The translations under genes and the position numbers were made by a program. The notes under the pieces are model-generated. The model did no database searches and was not told the origin of the DNA. It was given only the letters and a program-made list of their open reading frames with translations. A DNA stretch of 11,225 nucleotides, taken from positions 1 to 11,225 of the forward strand of contig JAUWTC010000038.1 in the NCBI GenBank assembly GCA_030609785.1, written 5' to 3'. Below, piece by piece: positions 6,349-11,225 of the stretch. The DNA is from Holophagae bacterium (GTDB lineage: Bacteria; Acidobacteriota; Thermoanaerobaculia; Thermoanaerobaculales; Sulfomarinibacteraceae). Numbering within the stretch: the first letter of the stretch is position 1; each line of letters begins with the position of its first letter.

Positions 6349-8356
6349 ATCCTAACGCCCGTCCCACCAACTCAATGACATCCCAGGTCTTCGCCTCTTC
6401 ATGCCCGGTCTCGTTCTGGGCATCGGAGAGCATGGAGAAGCAGTAGGGACAGGCCACAGCGACGTCGTTGGTACCAGACTCCTTGAGCTGGGAGAAGCGC
6501 AGCTGGTTGATCCGCGTCCCCAGATCTTCTTCCAACCACATTCGCCCGCCGCCTGCGCCGCAGCACATCGAGCGTTCTCGTTGGAGTTCCGCCTCGTGCA
6601 CCTTGAGGCCGGGTATGACCTTGAGGAGGAACCGGGGCGCCTCATACTCGCCGTTGGTCCGCCCCAGGTAGCAGGGGTCGTGGTAGGCCAGAACCTCGTC
6701 GACGGTCTCGGTCAGCTGAATCCGACCCGCTCGAACGAGATCGGCAACCAGTTGTGTCCCGTGCACGACCTCGTAGTTCCCACCGAGGTCCGGGTATTCG
6801 TTCTTGAGTGTATTGAAAACGTGGGGGCAATTGGTGACGATCTTCTTGACGCCGTATGCGTCCATCGTCTCGATGTTCTGCTGGGCGATCATCTGGTAGA
6901 GGTACTCGTTGCCCAGGCGGCGCACGGCGTCACCGGACGTCAGCTCCTCCGCACCCAAGATGGCGAATTTGACGCCCGCGCCTTTGAGGATCTTGACCAG
7001 GGACTGTGAGACCTTCTTGCCGTGGTCGTCGTAGCTGCCCGGAGAACCCACAAAGAACAAGTACTCGAAATCTCCAACGGACGAGGCGGCAAGGGGCACA
7101 TCGAGCCCGTCGGCCCAGTTGGCCCGCTCTTCGGCCGGCAGCTGCCAGGGATTGCCGTTGACCTCGTACCCCCTGAAGGCCGGCTGGGCCGCCTCGGGGA
7201 ACTCCGCCTTTTCGAGGACCAGATTCCGGCGCATCTCAACGATCTTGTCGACATAGGAGATATCGAGCGGGCAAGCCTGCTCACACCAACGACAGGTCGT
7301 ACAGGCCCAGATGATCTCGGGATCGACGATGACCGGCACCAGCTCGTCTTCCGATTGTCCGCCACTTTCTCCTGGATCTCCCAGGAGACCCTTCTGTTCC
7401 GAGTAGACCTGGTCACGGAGGGTCTTGGTCAGCAGCACCGGCTGCAGGGGCTTGTCGGTCAGGGTCGTCGGACAAAACTCCCGGCAGCGCCCACATTCGG
7501 TGCAGGTGTAGAAGTCCAGCATCTGCTTCCAGGTGAAGTCTGTGACCGTGGAAATTCCGAAGCGGGTATCGTCTTCGATGTTCTCCAGATCCATTGTCGG
7601 CAACGCGCCGGGCTCATTCAGCTTTGCGAAGAAGACGTTGGGAATCGCCGTATAGACGTGGAAGTGCTTGGAGTAGGGCAGTTCGTTGGCGAAGTAGTAG
7701 AGAATGAAAAGGTGAATCCACCAGAAGGAGGTGTAGGTCAACTGGAGGGCGGCCTCGGACATCCCGCTAAAAAGGGCTCCGACCGCAGCCGACACCGGCA
7801 GGAAGGAGCCGTCGATGGCCCCGCCCGCGATCCGGGCACCCTCCGACGCCAGATCGGTGATCATCAAGCCGCCGATCAGGCCGACTACCAGGAAGGCGCC
7901 GAAGCTGTTGATCACCCGGTCCTTTTTCTGCACGGTTCGCCGCCACAGGGCGAAGGCCAAACCGACCAGGACCAGCAGTTCGAAAATGTCCTTGGAAAAG
8001 AGGTAGGCGTGGCCCACCGGGGTGTGCAACAACGGGAGTTCCCAGCCTGCGAAGAAGCCCTCAATGACCATCGACATTGTGCGCAGGCTGACCACCAGGA
8101 ATCCGTAGAAGATCAGGAGGTGGTAGAGCCCGGCGAAGGGATCGTCGAACATCTTCTTCTGGCCGATCGCGAAGACCAGCATGTGTTTGAAGCGCTCACC
8201 AAGCCGGTCGAACCGGTTTTCCTCTCGGCCGAGCTTGAGCATCTGAAAGCGTCGGCTCAGGGAATAAACGACCCCCCCGATGCCGAAAATGCTGATGATC
8301 CAGAACCAGGCCACTCCAGGAATTCCAAGAAAAACACCGGCTGTCGCGTGATGCAT
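6344..8356 (-). CDS. EMO/DUF224-type membrane Fe-S oxidoreductase (ETF:quinone)
   Basis: 670 aa. Residues about 14-225 contain roughly five membrane helices of NarI type with candidate haem histidines (for example H79 and H215). Two [4Fe-4S] ferredoxin motifs follow: C285, C288, C291, C295 and C352, C355, C358, C362. Two HdrD-like cysteine-rich domains complete the protein. The second is intact: C562, C598-C599-G600, C636 and C639. The first has S438, T473 and V513 where homologues have cysteine, and keeps only C510. This architecture matches membrane oxidoreductases (EMO) that move electrons from electron-transfer flavoprotein, reduced by acyl-CoA dehydrogenases, to menaquinone. No etfAB or acyl-CoA dehydrogenase gene is in the window, so the donor is inferred from family. 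The start at 8356 has AGGAGG (8364-8369) seven bases upstream. A possible promoter and operator lie at 8446-8474, and a terminator follows the gene. Confidence 0.88.
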   Translation of the reverse strand: MHHATAGVFLGIPGVAWFWIISIFGIGGVVYSLSRRFQMLKLGREENRFDRLGERFKHMLVFAIGQKKMFDDPFAGLYHLLIFYGFLVVSLRTMSMVIEGFFAGWELPLLHTPVGHAYLFSKDIFELLVLVGLAFALWRRTVQKKDRVINSFGAFLVVGLIGGLMITDLASEGARIAGGAIDGSFLPVSAAVGALFSGMSEAALQLTYTSFWWIHLFILYYFANELPYSKHFHVYTAIPNVFFAKLNEPGALPTMDLENIEDDTRFGISTVTDFTWKQMLDFYTCTECGRCREFCPTTLTDKPLQPVLLTKTLRDQVYSEQKGLLGDPGESGGQSEDELVPVIVDPEIIWACTTCRWCEQACPLDISYVDKIVEMRRNLVLEKAEFPEAAQPAFRGYEVNGNPWQLPAEERANWADGLDVPLAASSVGDFEYLFFVGSPGSYDDHGKKVSQSLVKILKGAGVKFAILGAEELTSGDAVRRLGNEYLYQMIAQQNIETMDAYGVKKIVTNCPHVFNTLKNEYPDLGGNYEVVHGTQLVADLVRAGRIQLTETVDEVLAYHDPCYLGRTNGEYEAPRFLLKVIPGLKVHEAELQRERSMCCGAGGGRMWLEEDLGTRINQLRFSQLKESGTNDVAVACPYCFSMLSDAQNETGHEEAKTWDVIELVGRALGS

Positions 8357-8445
8357 ATCCCCTCCTCCTATCGAACCAACGGAGCCGGATCGACCGGCCT
8401 TTCCAGCAGCCTCGAACGGCCCCGACGAGCCTCATCCGCGGCCGA

Positions 8446-8474
8446 AGTATAACAGAGAACTGAATCGTGATTCA
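8446..8474 (-). promoter_or_regulatory. Extended -10 promoter with overlapping dyad, upstream of Fe-S gene
   Basis: On the minus strand TGTTATACT (8446-8454) is an extended -10 (TGn plus TATACT). The perfect dyad TGAATC-AC-GATTCA (8461-8474) sits where the -35 would be. A TTGACA at 8497-8502 lies further upstream, with only a poor -10 16-17 bases from it. A repressor or activator bound at the dyad could control the gene; the regulator is unknown. The leader would be about 80 bases. Confidence 0.45.
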
Positions 8475-8505
8475 TCTCTAATGCCGCGCTGCGTTATGTC
8501 AAGAC

Positions 8506-9561
8506 TCAACTGTCTTTTTCGTTGTTTCTAATGACTTTATGGAGCTTTTCGAAGAGACTGGATGTTCCGCCAAGGACCTCTCCTGGGCGAGACCATTGCC
8601 ACACCGCGGCGGGAAGATCGGCGTCTAGAGTGGGGACCAGAACCGGTATGACCTCGATGCGCCGGTGGGTGATGTGATGGCGCACCGCGCCGAACATCGT
8701 TCCCGTTTCTACCATCAAACCCTCGGGCACCAACCCCATCGCAACGCTGACGGGATCCGCCTCCGCTTCGAGGTCGGCCAGAGGTGGCAACCACAGACCC
8801 CGGAGGATCGGCCCCTCCTGGACTCTTCGAAGCAGCCATCGTCCGTCCGAACCGACGAAACACACGGCGACCCACCGCAAGTGTTCGGTCGCCCTGACCT
8901 TTCGAGGAGGGGGATATTCTTCCGGACACCCCGCCTGATATCCCTTGCAACACCGAAGCAGGGGACAAGAATCACAGCGAGGCCTGGAAGGCGTACACAC
9001 AGTCGCGCCCAGCTCCATCAGGGCCTCATTGACGACGCCCGGATGGTGCCCCGGAAAAAGTTTCCTGACCCATGCCTTCATCCTGGTCTGGCCGCCGGAG
9101 GCCCTGGGATCCCCGTCAGAGGCCGTCACTCTCGCCACGACCCGCTGAACGTTACCGTCAAGCACCGGCGCCTCCAGCCCGAAGGCCAAAGAGCCGACCG
9201 CTGCAGCGGTGTAGTCTCCGATCCCGGGGAGGGTCCGCAGCGCCTCGATGTCCTCAGGCAACTGATTCCTGCCCGATCCAACGACCTCACGGGCCAGTCG
9301 GTGGAGCAAACGCGCCCGTCGGTAGTAACCCAGACCCGACCAGATGGCCAGAACGTCATCTTCAGACGCCGCGGCCAACGCCTTGAGGTCCGGCCATCGC
9401 CTGACGAACTCCACGAAACGCGGCGCCACCCGATCCACCTGGGTCTGCTGGAGCATGATCTCGCTGACCAGCGTCCGATATGCATCCCTGGGTTCAGTCC
9501 GCCACGGCAGAGATCGAGCATGCCCTTCAAACCAGTCGACCAGTGCGTCTGCCGTCGTCAT
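8506..9561 (-). CDS. mutY: A/G-specific adenine DNA glycosylase MutY
   Basis: 351 aa, normal length. MutY removes adenine mispaired with 8-oxoguanine, a base-excision repair step in the GO system. Visible features: LPWR (18-21), catalytic E34 in SEIMLQQTQV, helix-hairpin-helix LPGIGDYTAAAV (111-122) with Y117, catalytic D135 in LDGNVQRVVAR, and the [4Fe-4S] ligands C189, C196, C199 and C205 (CX6CX2CX5C). A NUDIX-like 8-oxoG recognition domain follows, including the HHITHRR segment that resembles the FSH loop of E. coli MutY. I chose ATG 9561 because homology begins a few residues later. The longer frame up to 9705 would translate through a palindromic repeat. No SD precedes ATG 9561, but CATAAT at 9568-9573 (minus strand) could be a -10 that yields a leaderless mRNA. 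The Fe-S oxidoreductase gene lies 149 bases downstream on the same strand. Confidence 0.95.
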   Translation of the reverse strand: MTTADALVDWFEGHARSLPWRTEPRDAYRTLVSEIMLQQTQVDRVAPRFVEFVRRWPDLKALAAASEDDVLAIWSGLGYYRRARLLHRLAREVVGSGRNQLPEDIEALRTLPGIGDYTAAAVGSLAFGLEAPVLDGNVQRVVARVTASDGDPRASGGQTRMKAWVRKLFPGHHPGVVNEALMELGATVCTPSRPRCDSCPLLRCCKGYQAGCPEEYPPPRKVRATEHLRWVAVCFVGSDGRWLLRRVQEGPILRGLWLPPLADLEAEADPVSVAMGLVPEGLMVETGTMFGAVRHHITHRRIEVIPVLVPTLDADLPAAVWQWSRPGEVLGGTSSLFEKLHKVIRNNEKDS

Positions 9562-9567
9562 CGGAGT

Positions 9568-9573
9568 ATTATG
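9568..9573 (-). promoter_or_regulatory. Possible -10 box giving leaderless mutY mRNA
   Basis: CATAAT on the minus strand matches TATAAT at five of six positions and ends only six bases before the mutY ATG. No good -35 is visible. If used, transcription would start at or next to the ATG, in line with the missing SD. Confidence 0.3.
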
Positions 9574-9653
9574 GCAAAAAAGCAGGAAGCTGGGGCCCTG
9601 GGAGGCAAGGACGCCAGGAATCTGGGATTCAGTGCGGTTGCCCAGATCAAAAC

Positions 9654-9681
9654 GTAGGGGCGAAAGATCTTTCGCCCCTAC
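9654..9681. repeat. Perfect 28-bp palindrome
   Basis: GTAGGGGCGAAAGA is followed directly by its exact reverse complement: 14-base arms, no spacer, no mismatch. It lies between the divergent mutY and sigma-factor genes, so it is not needed as a terminator for either. Similar GTAGGGGCGAAA palindromes are, from memory, widespread intergenic repeats in environmental genomes. Confidence 0.8.
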
Positions 9682-9695
9682 CTGGACCAGCCGAG

Positions 9696-9727
9696 CGCTC
9701 CTCAATGGAGCGTCCCAGCGTCCCAGC
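9696..9727. repeat. Small hairpin plus 8-base direct repeat
   Basis: CGCTCC (9696-9701) and GGAGCG (9707-9712) form a 6-base stem. GCGTCCCA occurs twice in tandem (9710-9717, 9718-9725). Together with the nearby palindrome this looks like composite repeat sequence upstream of the sigma gene. Confidence 0.45.
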
Positions 9728-9732
9728 CTTGG

Positions 9733-9763
9733 TTCGTGTAACCTGATACACGAAACAGGCGAA
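9733..9763 (+). promoter_or_regulatory. SigF-like ECF promoter (GTAACC-N16-CGAA) with overlapping dyad
   Basis: GTAACC (9738-9743) is followed after exactly 16 bases by CGAA (9760-9763). As I recall, GTAACC-N16-CGAA is the promoter consensus for Caulobacter crescentus SigF, the sigma factor controlled by NrsF, and this window has the same sigma/NrsF pair. I found no second copy by eye. A perfect inverted repeat TTCGTGTA / TACACGAA (9733-9740, 9747-9754) overlaps the -35. The predicted transcript would begin near the GTG start at 9773, so the SD at 9764-9767 may lie at or before the mRNA start. Confidence 0.55.
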
Positions 9764-9772
9764 GGAGCAGCT

Positions 9773-10345
9773 GTGGCCCGAAAAGATGACGAACAGCAAC
9801 TGGTCGATCTGATGACCCGCTACCAGCAGGGTGACGCCGAGGCCTTTACCGGCCTGTACCAGGCGCTCAAGGGACCTCTCCAGCGTTATCTCTGGACCTT
9901 CGTCCGGAACACGACGACCGCAGAGGATCTGGCCCAGGAGGCGTTCCTGCAAATTCACCGGGCCCGCCACACCTACGCCTCACCGCGACCGGTTCGGCCC
10001 TGGGTCTATGCGATCTCACGGCATGTCGCGCTGATGCATCTCAGGTCCAGGAGACGTCGCAAGGAAAGCCTTGCGATCGAGGATCTTCCAGAGGTTCCGG
10101 TGCCGCCGGAGATGGATCGCATCGGAGACGCGGCGACTGTCTTCACCCTGATGGCCCAACTCCCTCAGGCTGGACAGGAGGTCTTGATGCTGCATCATCT
10201 GCTGGGCCTGAGCTTCCAGGAGGTCGGGGACATTCTGGGCGTGGCGCCCGGCACCGCCAAGGTCCGCGCCCACCGCGCCCTGAAGACACTGAGAGAAATG
10301 GTCACACAAGAAGGAGGGTCCGATGTCGGCGCCACTCGTTCCTGA
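9773..10345 (+). CDS. ECF sigma factor paired with NrsF
   Basis: 190 aa, typical of group 4 (ECF) sigma factors. Residues about 15-95 form sigma region 2, with AEDLAQEAFLQIHRARHTY and RPWVYAISRHVALMHLRSRRR. Residues about 124-178 form region 4, with a helix-turn-helix in LSFQEVGDILGVAPGTAKVRAHRALKTL. It directs RNA polymerase to stress-type promoters and should be held inactive by the membrane protein encoded next. GTG 9773 is chosen because GGAG (9764-9767) is five bases upstream and the conserved region starts shortly after; the open frame continues upstream only through repeat and antisense mutY sequence. Its 3' end overlaps the anti-sigma gene by 23 bases, indicating co-expression. The promoter motif just upstream suggests that it activates its own operon. 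Confidence 0.9.
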   Translation: MARKDDEQQLVDLMTRYQQGDAEAFTGLYQALKGPLQRYLWTFVRNTTTAEDLAQEAFLQIHRARHTYASPRPVRPWVYAISRHVALMHLRSRRRRKESLAIEDLPEVPVPPEMDRIGDAATVFTLMAQLPQAGQEVLMLHHLLGLSFQEVGDILGVAPGTAKVRAHRALKTLREMVTQEGGSDVGATRS

Positions 10346-10982
10346 AAAACTGTTGAAAGCCGTCACGGACGACCTCCAGCCGGTCACTCCCCTTGCGCCG
10401 GTTTGGCGGCGAACACTGTGGGTACTGGCGGTTTCGGCCCTGGTCTTTGCGGTTGCCGTCCTTGCTCTCGGACTTCGATCCGATATTCAAAGCATCCCCA
10501 CCTGGCTGGGTTGGGGCTGCTCGGCCATCGAATTTCTGGCGGCCGCCCTGCTCCTCGGCCTGGCCCTGCGGGAGTCCATCCCCGGTCGAAGCATACCGCT
10601 GGGCAGTGCGCTGACGGTCTTGGCCGCCTGCATCGTCTATCAACTGACCGTCGGATACGTCACCTGGCGTTTCAGCCCAGGCATTCCCTGGGAGAACCAG
10701 ACCTTCGCCGACGGAATGAGCTGCATGATGTCGGATACGATGCTGGCCCTCCCGACCCTCCTGATTACCATCTGGCTCATCGTCAGGGCTTTCCCTACCC
10801 GAGCATGGATGGCCGGCATGTTGGGCGGCGCCGGCGCGGCTATCGCCTCGGACGCCATTACCCATTTGCGATGCCCGATTTCCGACATGCGGCACGTCCT
10901 GATGTGGCACACCGGCGCAGTCATCTTGATCTCCGCAGCCGGCGCCCTCATCGGGTTCGTTTGGGGTCGCTGGAGAGCTTGA
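10323..10982 (+). CDS. nrsF: NrsF/DUF1109-family membrane anti-sigma factor
   Basis: 219 aa with a short cytoplasmic N terminus and about six membrane helices (near 31-50, 66-82, 95-114, 139-156, 162-180 and 196-215). NrsF proteins bind and inhibit the adjacent ECF sigma factor and release it under oxidative or heavy-metal stress. Two conserved cysteines are present, C134 (MSCMMSD) and C184 (HLRCPISDMRH), followed by HVLMWH. Their 50-residue spacing matches that of C131 and C181 reported for Caulobacter NrsF, as I recall it. ATG 10323 has GGAGGG (10313-10318) upstream inside the sigma gene, and the 23-base overlap supports translational coupling. Sigma partner and family assignment are firm; the inducing signal is inferred. 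Confidence 0.88.
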   Translation: MSAPLVPEKLLKAVTDDLQPVTPLAPVWRRTLWVLAVSALVFAVAVLALGLRSDIQSIPTWLGWGCSAIEFLAAALLLGLALRESIPGRSIPLGSALTVLAACIVYQLTVGYVTWRFSPGIPWENQTFADGMSCMMSDTMLALPTLLITIWLIVRAFPTRAWMAGMLGGAGAAIASDAITHLRCPISDMRHVLMWHTGAVILISAAGALIGFVWGRWRA

Positions 10983-10992
10983 TCAGCTCCGC

Positions 10993-10998
10993 TATACT
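10993..10998 (+). promoter_or_regulatory. Possible -10 box before the PAS gene
   Basis: TATACT lies 34 bases before the ATG at 11033, in the 50-base gap after nrsF. No clear -35 is present, so the PAS gene may instead be read through from the sigma operon. Confidence 0.3.
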
Positions 10999-11032
10999 GG
11001 ATCGGAGTTTCAGTTAGGTCAGGAGGTCCCAG

Positions 11033-11225
11033 ATGGCTCCAGGCGACGGCAACGGTCACACCCGGCAGATGGACGGCCTCAAGCGGCGGATCGAAGAGCT
11101 GGAGCAGGAGTGCTCTCGCCTGCGCGAGTTACGTAGAGCCGAACCCTACCGCGAACTGTTCGAGCGATCGGCCGACGCGATTCTGATCATCAAAGACGGT
11201 TATTTCGTCGATTGCAACCAATCCA
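11033..11225 (+). CDS. PAS-domain signalling protein, 3' part outside window
   Basis: Only the first 64 residues are present. Residues about 14-37 (MDGLKRRIEELEQECSRLRELRRA) are a charged heptad-like helix, probably a coiled coil. YRELFERSADAILIIKDGYFVDCNQS (39 on) is a typical PAS-domain opening. ATG 11033 has AGGAGG (11021-11026) six bases upstream. No membrane segment precedes the PAS domain, so the sensor is likely cytoplasmic. The output domain (histidine kinase, GGDEF or other) lies beyond the edge. It follows the sigma/anti-sigma pair by 50 bases on the same strand and could belong to the same stress regulon. Confidence 0.85.
   Translation, partial: MAPGDGNGHTRQMDGLKRRIEELEQECSRLRELRRAEPYRELFERSADAILIIKDGYFVDCNQS

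Noticed and set aside
7022..8452. 476-codon open frame on the plus strand opposite the Fe-S oxidoreductase gene
   Set aside because: No recognisable domain, low-complexity composition typical of an antisense frame in high-GC DNA, and it fully overlaps a well-supported gene.
8665..9657. 330-codon plus-strand frame opposite mutY
   Set aside because: mutY has all its catalytic and cluster residues on the other strand; this frame shows no family resemblance.
9562..9705. N-terminal extension of MutY
   Set aside because: The extra 48 residues are encoded by intergenic repeat DNA including the palindrome and are not like MutY.
9344..9772. N-terminal extension of the sigma factor frame
   Set aside because: It runs through antisense mutY and repeat sequence; GTG 9773 with GGAG fits the family length.

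Overview
The window is about 11.2 kb of high-GC bacterial DNA (roughly 60-65% in most genes by hand count of sample lines). It looks like an ordinary chromosome carrying several intergenic repeats. The lineage cannot be fixed from the sequence. A B12-type radical SAM protein fused to DUF2344, a membrane ETF:quinone-oxidoreductase-like Fe-S protein and an ECF sigma/NrsF pair would fit an environmental, respiring Gram-negative bacterium of the Acidobacteriota, Desulfobacterota or Myxococcota type; that placement is inference.

Layout. Bases 1-209 hold two repeat families, then a Shine-Dalgarno (SD) site. 210-3172 (+) is a two-gene, ATGA-overlapping operon: a 860-aa TIGR03960/DUF2344 radical SAM fusion and a small PTPS/QueD-family enzyme with an altered active site. 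A hairpin separates it from a convergent MazF-type toxin with a ribbon-helix-helix antitoxin (3212-3783, -). A small four-cysteine zinc-ribbon protein of unknown role follows (3876-4274, +). Next is a lower-GC gene for a multi-spanning GT-C glycosyltransferase resembling the AftB family (4294-5997, -), probably acquired. The gap upstream of it (5998-6343) contains a MITE-like palindromic element with 21-bp terminal inverted repeats and a nested terminator-like hairpin.

6344-8356 (-) encodes a 670-aa membrane Fe-S oxidoreductase of the EMO/DUF224 (HdrD-like) type, which should pass electrons from electron-transfer flavoprotein to quinone. Its first cysteine-rich domain has lost three of four expected ligands. 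Upstream on the same strand is mutY (8506-9561, -). A divergent region with a perfect 28-bp palindrome leads to an ECF sigma factor (9773-10345, +), overlapped by an NrsF/DUF1109 membrane anti-sigma gene (10323-10982, +). The start of a PAS sensor gene runs off the window (11033 onward, +). A GTAACC-N16-CGAA motif just before the sigma gene matches, as I recall it, the promoter of Caulobacter SigF, which suggests autoregulation.

No complete novel multi-gene system is evident. The most informative oddities are the degenerate cluster domain in the EMO-like protein, the ExxHNH/LDG active site of the PTPS homologue, the SigF-type promoter match and the set of distinct palindromic or tandem intergenic repeats.
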